Source: Streptomyces sp. CB02056 (lineage in GTDB: Bacteria > Actinomycetota > Actinomycetes > Streptomycetales > Streptomycetaceae). Taken from it: a stretch of 64,000 nucleotides of DNA. Every line of letters begins with the position of its first letter. Within the stretch, counting starts at the first letter, position 1. The notes beneath the pieces are model-generated. The model was not told where the DNA came from. It ran no database searches and saw only the letters and a list, made by a program, of their open reading frames with translations. The stretch spans positions 71,204 through 135,203 of the forward strand of contig NZ_LIPD01000023.1 of NCBI RefSeq assembly GCF_001905545.1. The letters run 5' to 3'. Below are positions 16,628 through 23,859 of the stretch, piece by piece. A program made the position numbers and the translations under genes.

Positions 16628-16698
16628 AACCCGCCGCACCACCGTCCGACATGTCCGATCACGCTGAAAGAGCAGGCGCCACCGACCCCGAAACGCGA

Positions 16699-16743
16699 AA
16701 GGGCCCGCTCCCTCCGGCGTCAAAGCCGGGGGAGCGGGCCCTT
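16699..16743 (+). terminator. Strong hairpin terminator
   Basis: AAGGGCCCGCTCC pairs with GGAGCGGGCCCTT, and an inner CCGGC/GCCGG extends the stem. Its core (AAGGGCCCG) and preceding GAAACGC are shared with the hairpin at 17859. Confidence 0.75.
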
Positions 16744-16903
16744 CACTATGCAGAACGCCTGAGGCACCGCCGACCACTGGCTCGGACGACGGTGAAGGTT
16801 GCAGCCGGATCACCTGGATCGTGAGCACCATGTTCGTCCGGGAGCGGGTCGAGCACGCTGGCCCAGACCGGGCTGGTCCTGCCGTGGCTCCTGACTGCTC
16901 CGT

Positions 16904-16918
16904 TATAACCGGGTTGTG
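16904..16918. promoter_or_regulatory. Imperfect copy of the CATAACCGGGTTATG palindrome
   Basis: TATAACCGGGTTGTG, two mismatches from the perfect palindrome at 17833. It lies 210 bases upstream of the lipoprotein gene in a 500-base non-coding stretch. Confidence 0.4.
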
Positions 16919-17129
16919 GGTCGGCCTGGCCCCGAAGCCGCGGTTCATCCCAGTGCCTGGCCCGCTCGCGGTTGTGTGGTCTCCGAGGCGTGCGGTAGGA
17001 GGTCGGGCAGGAGGATTGTCGGTCTCCGTCCGATGGGGCGACGGGTAATTTCGGGTGCGGTGTGTCCCCTGTGGTGCCGTAGCATCCGGACGGCAGAACG
17101 CACACCTGGTCACGGGGGAGTACCGCACG

Positions 17130-17723
17130 TTGTTCACGAGCTCGATACCCATGCTGTCCGGAAAGGCGGCACGGACTGCCCGCGCGGCCGTACTGATGGT
17201 TTCGGGCGCCCTGGTGCTCGGCTCGTGCTCGCTCGTGGAACCAATGGTTGGAGGATCGGGAACACCGAGCCAGCCTGTACGTGTCGAGTCACGGGCGGAC
17301 GCTCTGACCCGGGCTAACCAGGTGCAGGGCCACGTGGGCGAGCTGGCAGGCCTTGAACGGGATCCGTGGACCAAGCTCATCGCCTACTACAGGTGCTCGG
17401 GGCGGGGCATGGGTATCGCCGACGACGGTGAGGCGTACGAGCTCAGCTCGGCGATCCGCTTGAAGGCCACGGATGACCAGCGTCCCGAGGTGGTTCGAGC
17501 CCTGCGGGAGAAGCTTGCGGGTGAAGGATTCAAGATCACCTCGAACGAGCCGGGTTCGGCGGATCAGCCCGCTTGGGATTTCGAGGCCGTCCATGAGCCC
17601 GACCGCTACACCGTTCGGGCGGGCAAAGCGAAGCCCGGCCAAGGCGTGGCCGTTGTCGTCACTCTGCCCTGCCAGGCTCCGCCAACCGCTGCGGGCTCGC
17701 CTGCTCCGACGGCCACCATCTGA
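17130..17723 (+). CDS. Secreted lipoprotein
   Basis: About 197 residues. TTG 17130 has GGGGGAG nine bases upstream; ATG 17151 is an alternative. The signal peptide has a basic start (GKAARTAR), a hydrophobic core (AAVLMVSGALVLG) and the lipobox VLGSC, so it should be lipid-anchored outside the cell. The mature part (~160 residues) is soluble, with helix/strand alternation (YYRCSGRGMGIADDGEAYELSS, VRALREKLAGEGFKITS) and ends in a Pro/Ala/Thr tail. Not assigned to a family. Hairpins and related palindromes lie on both sides, as if it had moved as a unit. Confidence 0.8.
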   Translation: MFTSSIPMLSGKAARTARAAVLMVSGALVLGSCSLVEPMVGGSGTPSQPVRVESRADALTRANQVQGHVGELAGLERDPWTKLIAYYRCSGRGMGIADDGEAYELSSAIRLKATDDQRPEVVRALREKLAGEGFKITSNEPGSADQPAWDFEAVHEPDRYTVRAGKAKPGQGVAVVVTLPCQAPPTAAGSPAPTATI

Positions 17724-17832
17724 AGACTGCGGTGGTGAGCAACCACTCAGCGGCGGCTTTGGAGGCCCCGGGCCGGCGGGCGGGCCGGTGAGCGTGCCAC
17801 GGCGGGCCGCGTCCAGGCGGCGGGAACTGCGT

Positions 17833-17847
17833 CATAACCGGGTTATG
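17833..17847. promoter_or_regulatory. Perfect 15-bp palindrome
   Basis: CATAACCGGGTTATG, between the lipoprotein gene and the HAD gene. A degenerate copy lies at 16904. Operator or recombination-site candidate. Confidence 0.45.
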
Positions 17848-17858
17848 GATCCGGGGCC

Positions 17859-17924
17859 CGGAAACGCAGAAGGGCCCGTCTCCCCGACTTCGACGCCGGA
17901 GGGACGGGCCCTTCTGTGTTTCCG
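17859..17924. terminator. Long bidirectional terminator hairpin
   Basis: A 22-bp stem with one mismatch (arms 17859-17880 and 17903-17924) between convergent lipoprotein and HAD genes. Core AGAAGGGCCCGTC. Confidence 0.8.
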
Positions 17925-17928
17925 GGGA

Positions 17929-18372
17929 TCAGGCCAGAGCTGGAATGCCTTCGCGGTCGAGGCCGATCACGTGGCTGACGGTGGCGAGGGTGGCGGTCCA
18001 GTCGCCGGCGTGGTGGACGGCGCGGTCGTCGATGTAGCAGGCCGCGCCGAGCTTGGTCCTGGTGATCAGGATCGGGCCGCCGACGACCTGCCAGTACGCC
18101 CGCTCGGGGTTCGGGTCGAAGAAGGCGTCCAGGCCGCTGTACCAGCTGACCCAGTCGGCGACCTCCGGCAGCCACCGCTCCGGGCGGGCGGTGCAGATGA
18201 ACACCGCCCTCCGTGCCGCAAGGAGCCGTAGCGCGTCCATCGCGCCGGGCTGGGGAAGGCCGATACGGCCGCCCTGCCACCCCTGGTCGACGGCGAGCGT
18301 GCCGTCCAGGTCCAGGCCCACGGCCTGGCTGGCGGGGCTGTCCGTACGGGGTTCGATGACGGGTCGGTGCAT
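17929..18372 (-). CDS. HAD-superfamily hydrolase-like protein
   Basis: A 147-residue small HAD-like protein. Motif I is VGLDLDGTLA, with both Asp residues; motif II is AVFICTARPERW; the acidic motif III/IV region is ACYIDDRAVHHAGDW. ATG 18372 has GGAGG five bases upstream and is preferred over ATG 18384. The cap region is minimal, as in polynucleotide-phosphatase or tRNA-type small HADs. Substrate unknown. First of a long leftward series of short genes. Confidence 0.8.
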   Translation of the reverse strand: MHRPVIEPRTDSPASQAVGLDLDGTLAVDQGWQGGRIGLPQPGAMDALRLLAARRAVFICTARPERWLPEVADWVSWYSGLDAFFDPNPERAYWQVVGGPILITRTKLGAACYIDDRAVHHAGDWTATLATVSHVIGLDREGIPALA

Positions 18373-18405
18373 GTGATCCTCCATCGGATGGGCTACGGCT
18401 GGGGC

Positions 18406-18942
18406 CTAGAGGAGGGGGAGTTGGTTCCCGTCCGGCTGCTCCGGGGTGTCCTCGGTGTGGATCTGAGCGCGGGCGTCGTCGTGGGCGGCGTCGCGGTGCT
18501 CGCACACCAGGCTCCCGTCTGGGAGCCGGCTCCACTCGCAGCTGCCGACCGCGTCGTCTGCGGCGTCCTCGGGGCTGGGGTGGTGGGGGATGAACTCGTG
18601 CTCGAGGATGTCGCCGCACACCGAGCAGCGGGCGGTCCAGCACAGCGACGGGGTGGCGATGCCGACGTCCGAGCGGGCCGCGCCCTCGCGGCGCCAGGCG
18701 TAGCCGTGCTCGAGGACGACGGCGTAGCTGACGGGCTGGAGCGGGGAGCCGTCGTCCAGGTCGGTGGACAGGGCGTTGTGCTCGGCGGCGGCCATCAGGG
18801 CCGTGGCGAGGTCGGGCATCGGCAGGAGGGTGTTGGGGCCGGTGAGCCACAGCTCCCAGGGCCGGTCCGGGGTGCCGGGGCGCAGCCGCTGGTCGGGGTT
18901 CGTGTTGAACAGGCCGCGGCGATCGGCGGGGGTGGTCGTCAT
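18406..18942 (-). CDS. Hypothetical zinc-binding protein
   Basis: A 178-residue protein (AGGAG before ATG 18942). An N-terminal helical domain (DLATALMAAAEHNAL) is followed by strands and a Cys/His site: ARCSVCGDILEHEFIPHH, then GSCEW and VCEHRDAAH. Probably binds one zinc. Not recognised. Same direction as, and 33 bases ahead of, the HAD gene. Confidence 0.7.
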   Translation of the reverse strand: MTTTPADRRGLFNTNPDQRLRPGTPDRPWELWLTGPNTLLPMPDLATALMAAAEHNALSTDLDDGSPLQPVSYAVVLEHGYAWRREGAARSDVGIATPSLCWTARCSVCGDILEHEFIPHHPSPEDAADDAVGSCEWSRLPDGSLVCEHRDAAHDDARAQIHTEDTPEQPDGNQLPLL

Positions 18943-19009
18943 CTCGGTTCTCCTTCGACGCGTCGCCCGGCCTGCTGGGTGTGGGCCGGGCCGGGGTGCT
19001 GGCGGGTGG

Positions 19010-19267
19010 TCAGGCGTGGCGGGCGGTGGGGTGGTGCAGGAGGAGCTGGAGGGCGGCGGTGATGTTGGGGTGCTCGCCGGTCGCCGGCCTGCCGCAGTTC
19101 CAGCAGTTGGCTTCTCCTCCGGCCCAGGAGGTCTCGCAGGGCGCGCAGGTGTAGTGGCGGCGGCCGGCGGGTCCGGCGTACGGGTCGGCGGAGACGGTGG
19201 GGAGGGCGATCAGGACCGGCTTGTGGTTGGCGGCTGGGGTGGGGCGGCAGGTGGCGGTGCGGGCCAT
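19010..19267 (-). CDS. Small zinc-ribbon protein
   Basis: An 85-residue protein with two CxxC knuckles, YTCAPCETSW and ANCWNCGRPA, forming a zinc ribbon, then a helix (NITAALQLLLHHPT). Similar tiny ribbons are frequent on Streptomyces plasmids; function unknown. Confidence 0.7.
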   Translation of the reverse strand: MARTATCRPTPAANHKPVLIALPTVSADPYAGPAGRRHYTCAPCETSWAGGEANCWNCGRPATGEHPNITAALQLLLHHPTARHA

Positions 19268-19361
19268 GGCTGTGGTCTCCCTGATCTGAGCGGCGGGGCG
19301 GGGGAGGGGGCGGCGGGCCGATCTTCGGTGGAGGCCGGCCCGCTGCCGAGGTGCTGTCGAA

Positions 19362-20096
19362 CTACGGGAGGCCAGCGCCCTCGCCCTCGTCGGCCTCGTC
19401 GGCCTGGTCCTCGTCGACGGCCGCGGCGGGGCAGAGCTCGGCGATGGCGAGTTCCTCGCCGAGGGCGGACCACGGGTCCTCGGCCTGGTCCTCGTTGTCG
19501 GCGGGCTGCGCCGTGTCGGCGGCGGGCTCGTCCAGGAGCGCGACCAGCTCGCTGATGCTGCTCACCTGGATCTGCTGCTCGCCGTCGCGCACGAGCAGGT
19601 AGGTGCGGGTGCTGTAGCCGTGCTGGTCGGCAGGGGAGGGGACACACAGCAGGTGCGCGCCGCCGGGCAGCTCGCACGTCGCGGTGCCGTCCTCCGCGCC
19701 GACCCAGTTGGCGGCCTCGGTCAGGCTGCCGCCGCTGCGGTCGAGGCCGTGGGCTCCGGTGGCCGCGCGGTGTGCGGCGTCGGCGGCGACCTCCTCGGCG
19801 AGCTGCTCCCGCGAGGGCGCCGGGGCGGGCGCGGCGGCGGGGGCGGGGGCGTAGCGGTAGGCGGGGACGCCGAGGCGGTGGCGCAGCGGTCGGCGGAGCT
19901 GGGTGGTGGCCTGGTCGGTAAGGCAGGCGGCGAGGCCGGCGGCGGCTACGGCGAGGGTGAAGCGGGTCTCGGCCGGGCGGGTGGCGAGGGTGCGGTAGGT
20001 GGTGAGGCCGGCGGCGGCCGCCGCGGCGGCGATGGCGATGTTGTCGGCGGTGTCGAGGGCGGTGCTCAGCAGGGCGCGGGTCGTCTGCTCGGTCAT
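19362..20096 (-). CDS. Membrane-anchored hypothetical protein
   Basis: A 244-residue protein with two N-terminal hydrophobic segments (~18-35, IAIAAAAAAAGLTTY; ~45-60, FTLAVAAAGLAACL), then an Ala/Pro linker and a ~60-residue soluble domain (TATCELPGGAHLLCVPS, YLLVRDGEQQIQVSSISELVALL). The C-terminus is acidic (DEDQADEADEGEG). GGAGG precedes ATG 20096. Not recognised; position suggests an accessory transfer or maintenance role. Confidence 0.7.
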   Translation of the reverse strand: MTEQTTRALLSTALDTADNIAIAAAAAAAGLTTYRTLATRPAETRFTLAVAAAGLAACLTDQATTQLRRPLRHRLGVPAYRYAPAPAAAPAPAPSREQLAEEVAADAAHRAATGAHGLDRSGGSLTEAANWVGAEDGTATCELPGGAHLLCVPSPADQHGYSTRTYLLVRDGEQQIQVSSISELVALLDEPAADTAQPADNEDQAEDPWSALGEELAIAELCPAAAVDEDQADEADEGEGAGLP

Positions 20097-20123
20097 CAGG
20101 TGCCTCCAGGGGAGCGGGGTTGG

Positions 20124-20216
20124 GCCGGGCGGCCGCGCCGCGCACCACGGCGCCCTGCCACCCGGGCCTGGCTGGCCGGTGGGCGGGGCGCGGTGGTGGG
20201 CAGCGTCAGTGCCCGG
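20124..20216 (-). repeat. Intergenic palindromic repeat, copy R1
   Basis: First of five ~93-bp copies. The frame is GCCGGGCGGCCGCGCCGCGC... to GGGCAGCGTCAGTGCCCGG. Inner arms CACCACGGCGCCC and GGGGCGCGGTGGTG pair. Here the TCA in GCGTCAG is the stop codon of the neighbouring kinase gene. Confidence 0.85.
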
Positions 20217-20715
20217 TGCGGTGGTGGCGGATCTCGTCGAAGCCCTCGTGGTGGAGGAGGGCGCGGGCCGAGCGGGCCATGCGGTGCTGGTAGCGCAGGA
20301 TGTCCTCCGGCACTCGCTGGTGGTCGGGCCTGCTCGAGTTCCGGGCGAGGCAGAGGTCGAGCGGGGCGTCCGTCAGGACCGCGACTGTGCGGCGGCCGTG
20401 GGCGTGGGCGAGGTCGACCAGCTGGAGCCGGTGGTGGCTCTCGCAGCTCACGTTGTCCACGAAAGTGGTCAGCCCTCGGCGCAGCCGCATGCTCAGGATC
20501 TGGTGCTGGAGGAGCAGGGCGTCCGCGGTCGCGGCCTGGTCACCGGGCTCGGAGACGACGGCGCGCAGCTGGTCGAGGCTGACGATCTGGTGCGGCGGCA
20601 CGGCGAGCAGTGCCGTGGACTTGCCCGAGCCGCTGGCGCCGATCATGACGACGACGTCGCCGGGTTCGACGGGGTCGAGGGTGCGGGCTTGGGCGGTGGC
20701 GAGGGTGGTGGTCAC
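20206..20715 (-). CDS. P-loop polynucleotide-kinase-like protein
   Basis: A 169-residue P-loop kinase from GTG 20715 (GGAGG 8 bases upstream). Walker A is MIGASGSGKST, followed by VSLDQLRAVVSEPG. Then come TTFVDNVSCESHHRLQLVDLAHAHGRRTVAVLTDAPLDLCLARNSSR and a lid-like RYQHRMARS. This is the layout of bacterial Pnkp N-terminal kinase and zeta-toxin relatives. It may phosphorylate RNA/DNA 5' ends or a small substrate. RapZ-like and HIT proteins lie close by in the same block. Confidence 0.8.
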   Translation of the reverse strand: MTTTLATAQARTLDPVEPGDVVVMIGASGSGKSTALLAVPPHQIVSLDQLRAVVSEPGDQAATADALLLQHQILSMRLRRGLTTFVDNVSCESHHRLQLVDLAHAHGRRTVAVLTDAPLDLCLARNSSRPDHQRVPEDILRYQHRMARSARALLHHEGFDEIRHHRTGH

Positions 20716-20744
20716 GGCGGTTGCCTCCGAGGGGGTGGTGTTCA

Positions 20745-20837
20745 GCCGGGCGGCCGCGCCGCGCACCACAACGCCCAGCACTCCCGGCCTGGGTGGCCGG
20801 GTGGCGGGGCGTGGTGGTGGGCAGCGTCGGTGCCCGG
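20745..20837 (-). repeat. Intergenic palindromic repeat, copy R2
   Basis: Diverged copy: CACCACAACGCCC pairs with GGGCGTGGTGGTG, changed on both arms relative to R1, so pairing is largely kept. It ends directly at the stop codon of the next gene (20838). Confidence 0.8.
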
Positions 20838-21305
20838 TCAGACGGCCGCGATGATGAGGGCCGCGGCGAAGAGCCACAGAGCGTGGAAACTCTGGTCCAG
20901 CACGTAGCTGCCTCGGCCCAGGTGCCGGCCGGTGATCCCGTCCTCGGCGGTGGAGGTGTCGACGACGTCCGCGCCCAGGCCGTAGAACTCGCTCTTCCCC
21001 GTCACCTTCGCCAGCCAGGCCAGGGTGGTCCGCCTGTCGGCCCACCAGTGGGTTCCGGCGTCGACGGCCAGACCGAGCAGCAGGCCCGCCGCGGTGAGGT
21101 GGAGGTCGAGGACCAGGGCGGCCGGGAGCAGCAGCAGGGCTTTGGTCAGGGTGAGGGTGCTGACGTGCTTGGTGCAGGCCCAGCGGCCGGCCCGACCGGG
21201 CATCCCCTTGCGGGCTGACTGGCACGAGCTCTGGATCCAGTGGTCACCGACCTGGTGGCCGACGAACAGGGCGATGAAGACGACTGCGAACGTGGCGGCG
21301 AGCAC
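20838..21305 (-). CDS. DUF3307-like membrane protein
   Basis: A 155-residue protein with three or four hydrophobic helices. It keeps the DUF3307 pattern: VGHQVGDHWIQSS near the N-terminus, LGLAVDAGTHWWADRR in the middle and YVLDQSFHALWLFAAAL at the end. The conserved His/Asp residues sit at membrane edges. Starts at GTG 21305. Function of the family is unknown. The upstream gene frame overlaps it by 62 bases, probably because of a frameshift. Confidence 0.75.
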   Translation of the reverse strand: MLAATFAVVFIALFVGHQVGDHWIQSSCQSARKGMPGRAGRWACTKHVSTLTLTKALLLLPAALVLDLHLTAAGLLLGLAVDAGTHWWADRRTTLAWLAKVTGKSEFYGLGADVVDTSTAEDGITGRHLGRGSYVLDQSFHALWLFAAALIIAAV

Positions 21306-21900
21306 GGTGTTCCCTCTCTTCGTGGGCAGGAAAGGTGGCGCCCCGCCCCGGGCCGAAGTGCCGGGGACGGGGCGCTGGGCCGGTGGGCGGCGCTGGCTGT
21401 TGGGTGGTCAGGCGACCGGGCCGCGCTCCGGGCAGGGGGAGTACGCCTGCGGCTTGCGCCGACCAGCGGACGTAGTCGATGGAGCTGGAGGCGTAGCTGG
21501 TGTTCATGAGGCTTCCGGAATGGTCGACGCTGTCGCGCAGGCGGTCCAGGCGCTCCCAGGCCAGGCGCAGCTCGGCGATGAGCCAGGCCCGGTCGTCGTG
21601 GGTGAGCTCCGGGGCGGTGGCGATGGCGTCGAGGTGGCCGGTGTCCTGGATGCTCGCCACGAGGTAGTCGTCGACGCGCTGCGCTTCCTCGGCGGTGAAC
21701 TGCTCGCCGATCCGCCGGGCCTCGTCGGCGCGCGGGTCGTCCTTGTAGGTGGCGAAGCTGCGCTCGGAGAGCGCGAGGCGGGTCAGATCCCAGTCGGTGG
21801 CCTCGCCCAAGATGCTGTCCTGGCGGAAGGGCCTGCCGGGCTGGTTGAACGGCTCGTAGACAGCGGCGGTCTGGGCGGGCGTGGTGGTGTCGGTGGTCAT
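21244..21900 (-). CDS. Hypothetical helical protein, probable 3' frameshift
   Basis: ATG 21900 behind GGAGG. Residues 1-150 read well (DWDLTRLALSERSFATYKDDPRADEARRIG, ELTHDDRAWLIAELRLAWERLDRL, SSSIDYVRWSAQAAGVLP). The remaining ~65 codons are Arg/Pro noise, cross a terminator-like hairpin and overlap the next gene. A one-base shift at the G-run near 21435-21439 would give a stop at 21408-21410 instead (ending PCPERGPVA). Either a sequencing slip or a real frameshift. Not recognised. Confidence 0.65.
   Translation of the reverse strand: MTTDTTTPAQTAAVYEPFNQPGRPFRQDSILGEATDWDLTRLALSERSFATYKDDPRADEARRIGEQFTAEEAQRVDDYLVASIQDTGHLDAIATAPELTHDDRAWLIAELRLAWERLDRLRDSVDHSGSLMNTSYASSSIDYVRWSAQAAGVLPLPGARPGRLTTQQPAPPTGPAPRPRHFGPGRGATFPAHEEREHRARRHVRSRLHRPVRRPPGR
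21338..21375 (-). terminator. Hairpin terminator
   Basis: GCGCCCCGCCCCGG and CCGGGGACGGGGCGC form a GC-rich stem, 30 bases after the alternative stop at 21408. Its place inside the annotated frame supports the frameshift reading. Confidence 0.55.
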
Positions 21901-21925
21901 GGAGTCCTCCGGCGTCGGTTGCTCG

Positions 21926-22017
21926 GCCGGGCGGCCGCGCCGCGCACCACGGCGCCCGCCGTCCGGGCCTGGCTGGCCGGGGCGGCGGGCGCGGTAGTGG
22001 GCAGCGTCAGTGCCCGG
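21926..22017 (-). repeat. Intergenic palindromic repeat, copy R3
   Basis: Same frame and ends as R1, with GGCGCCCGCCG/CGGCGGGCGCGG arms. It lies 6 bases after the stop of the HIT gene... read leftward it follows the 22024 stop and precedes the gene starting at 21900. Confidence 0.85.
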
Positions 22018-22023
22018 AGCGGG

Positions 22024-22449
22024 TCAGAGCCAGGCCCCGGTGGGGTCGTCGCTGGTGGTCTGCGCTTCGGCGGCGACGGGTGTGGGGACGGTCCAGGGGA
22101 GGTGGAGGCCGTCGTGGGTCCGGCGGGGGACGAGGTGGATGTGCAGGTGCGCCACGGTCTGCGTCGCCTCGGGGCCGATGCTGGTGATGAGGTTCGCCGG
22201 GCCGGCGCCCTGGGCGAGCTCGGCGGCGCGGCGCATCGTCGCGGCGGTGACGTCCGGGTCGTACGCGGCGTCGGGGGTGTGGCTGGTCGGCAGGACCAGC
22301 AGGTGCCCGTCGGTGACCGGGTTCAGCGGGACGATGGCCAGCGCGTCGGGCCAGCGGGCCACGATCTGGGCGGGTGCGAGGCCGGCGGCGATCGCGCAGA
22401 ACACGCACCCGCCACCGGCCCCGTTGTCGTGTGCGGCCGTGGCGGTCAC
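22024..22449 (-). CDS. HIT-family nucleotide-binding protein
   Basis: A 141-residue histidine-triad protein. The triad HLHIHLVPR is present, with the CVFCAIAAG zinc-type opening and IVPLNPVTDGHLLVLPTSHTPD in the usual positions. HIT proteins hydrolyse or transfer nucleotides from nucleoside phosphoramidates, dinucleoside polyphosphates and similar. GTG 22449 overlaps the TGA of the RapZ-like gene, so both are probably made together. Confidence 0.92.
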   Translation of the reverse strand: MTATAAHDNGAGGGCVFCAIAAGLAPAQIVARWPDALAIVPLNPVTDGHLLVLPTSHTPDAAYDPDVTAATMRRAAELAQGAGPANLITSIGPEATQTVAHLHIHLVPRRTHDGLHLPWTVPTPVAAEAQTTSDDPTGAWL

Positions 22450-22880
22450 CGGGCGGTCTCCTTGACCGGCAGGTGGACGTGGCGGTGCGTCACGGTCACG
22501 GCCGCGCCGAGCTCCTGGAGCAGTCGGCCGGCCTCGCGGCCCACGGAGACGCTGCGGTGCCTGCCACCGCGGCAATAGACATGGATGCGGACCGTCTCTC
22601 CGGGCAGCGCGGTGTGCTGGGCCAGGGCCCGGCGCACGGTGCGCTCCACGATCTCGCGGGCGCCGGGGGTGGCGAGGACGTAGTCGAGGACGTGCTGGTC
22701 GAGGCCGGTGGAGCGGATCATCTGCTCGCGCACGGCGGGGTCCTCCGGCGGATTCCTCAGAGCGGTCGTCAGATCTACGGTGAGGGCGTCGCCGAGCGGC
22801 GGGTCCTGGTGGAGCGTGCCGAAGGTGGTGATCTCGAAGGACGCGGCGGCGAGGTGGCCGGCTGCGGTCGTCGTGCTCAA
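22446..22880 (-). CDS. RapZ C-terminal-domain-like protein
   Basis: A 144-residue stand-alone version of the RapZ (YvcJ) C-terminal domain. It has FEITTFGTLHQDPPLGDAL, then TGLDQHVLDYVLATPGA, then the signature VYCRGGRHRSVSVGREAGRLLQELG and HRHVHLP. Full-length RapZ adds a P-loop kinase domain, absent here. TTG 22880 follows GGAGAACCCG, a leader also found before the gene at 23736. In RapZ this domain binds RNA or signals; its pairing with a HIT protein suggests nucleotide or RNA chemistry. Confidence 0.85.
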   Translation of the reverse strand: MSTTTAAGHLAAASFEITTFGTLHQDPPLGDALTVDLTTALRNPPEDPAVREQMIRSTGLDQHVLDYVLATPGAREIVERTVRRALAQHTALPGETVRIHVYCRGGRHRSVSVGREAGRLLQELGAAVTVTHRHVHLPVKETAR

Positions 22881-22906
22881 CGGGTTCTCCGATCTCGTCG
22901 GTGTCG

Positions 22907-23000
22907 GCCGGGCGGCCGCGCCGCGCACCGCGACGCCCGCCGCCCCGGCCTGGATGGCTCGGGAGCGGCGGGCGCGGTGGTGGGCAGCGTCGCTGTCCGG
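22907..23000 (-). repeat. Intergenic palindromic repeat, copy R4
   Basis: Copy between the 23009 stop and the TTG at 22880. The following GAGATCGGAGAACCCGTTGAGC leader is nearly the same as after R5, so here the repeated unit reaches through the ribosome site and start codon. Confidence 0.85.
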
Positions 23001-23008
23001 ACGGGCGG

Positions 23009-23431
23009 TCAGCTGTGCTGGAGCTCGGAGGCGCTCTCGGCGAGGGCGGGCAGCGCGTGGGCGGCGGCGGTGGCCACACGGAGCCGGAGCTCCTCGGCGG
23101 CACCGACGGCGGCCAGCAGGTCCCGGTAGAGCTGGCGCTGGTCGGGGTCGTGGAGGTCGAGGTTGGTCTCGGAGGCGGCCGCGGCGTTGCAGAGGTAGAC
23201 GACGATGCCGGCCGCCTCGCGGTGCAGGCCGACCAGGCCGGGCTGGAACTCCATCGGCGAGGTCGACCTCGCCAAGGCCCTGCGCAGGTCCGCGGGCCGG
23301 GCCGCCCGGGCGGCGTCGAGGTTGCTCTCCAGCACGGCCGCCAAGGCGGCCGGGTCATGGAGCGCGAGGTGGTAGCCGAAGCGGCGGAGCAGGCGGGCGG
23401 GCAGGAGCTGGAGCAGGTTGCGGCGGGGCAT
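23009..23431 (-). CDS. Hypothetical helical protein
   Basis: A 140-residue protein with a basic, partly hydrophobic N-terminus (RRNLLQLLPARLLRRFGYHL), then helices (LAAVLESNLDAARAARPADLRRALA; HREAAGIVVYLCNAAAASETNLDLHDPDQRQLYRDLLAAVG). Soluble, Ala/Leu-rich. Not recognised. Confidence 0.65.
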   Translation of the reverse strand: MPRRNLLQLLPARLLRRFGYHLALHDPAALAAVLESNLDAARAARPADLRRALARSTSPMEFQPGLVGLHREAAGIVVYLCNAAAASETNLDLHDPDQRQLYRDLLAAVGAAEELRLRVATAAAHALPALAESASELQHS

Positions 23432-23490
23432 GGCGGTGGGTCCTCTCCGGTGGTGTCGGGTGGGCGGTGCCGGGTGTCCGGGCGGACGGG

Positions 23491-23736
23491 TCAGTCCAGC
23501 CCGGCGCGCAGCTCGTCGGCGCGGGTCTGGGCGGCCAGAGCGGCCTGGGGGTTGATGGCGGCGCCCCGGGCGGCGGCCTCGGTGAGGAGGCGGATGAGGG
23601 CCTGGCGGGCGGCGGGGTCGAGGGCGGGAGCGGGACGGCCGTCTCGGGCGGCGGCGACCCTGGCGGCGAGGGGTTCGAGGTCGCGCAGGTCTGCCCGGTG
23701 CTGCGGGACGGCCGGGGTGCTGTCGTGCGGGCTCAA
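23491..23736 (-). CDS. Small hypothetical protein
   Basis: An 81-residue helical protein. I chose TTG 23736 because GGAGAACCCG lies before it, as for the gene at 22880. The upstream codons to 23787 belong to repeat R5. Contains a conserved-looking helix pair (PAARQALIRLLTEAAARGAAINPQAALAAQTRADELRAGLD). Confidence 0.6.
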   Translation of the reverse strand: MSPHDSTPAVPQHRADLRDLEPLAARVAAARDGRPAPALDPAARQALIRLLTEAAARGAAINPQAALAAQTRADELRAGLD

Positions 23737-23762
23737 CGGGTTCTCCGATCTGGTCGGTGCCG

Positions 23763-23856
23763 GCCGGGCGGCCGCGCCGCGCACCACGGCGCCCGCCGTC
23801 CCGGCCTGGATGGCTCGGGGGCGGCGGGCGCGGTGGTGGGCAGCGTCAGTGCCCGG
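23763..23856 (-). repeat. Intergenic palindromic repeat, copy R5
   Basis: Fifth copy, almost identical to R4 and R3 (arms CACCACGGCGCCCGCCG and CGGCGGGCGCGGTGGTG, one mismatch). It lies 4 bases past the stop of the small tail-anchored gene at 23860. Confidence 0.85.
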
Positions 23857-23859
23857 GCG

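Noticed and set aside
20124..23856. Integron attC array
   Set aside because: Repeats are intergenic and single-oriented, but no core-site consensus or integrase could be identified, so only the cassette-like arrangement is reported.
20124..23856. CRISPR array
   Set aside because: Repeats are ~93 bp, far apart and separated by genes, not by uniform short spacers.
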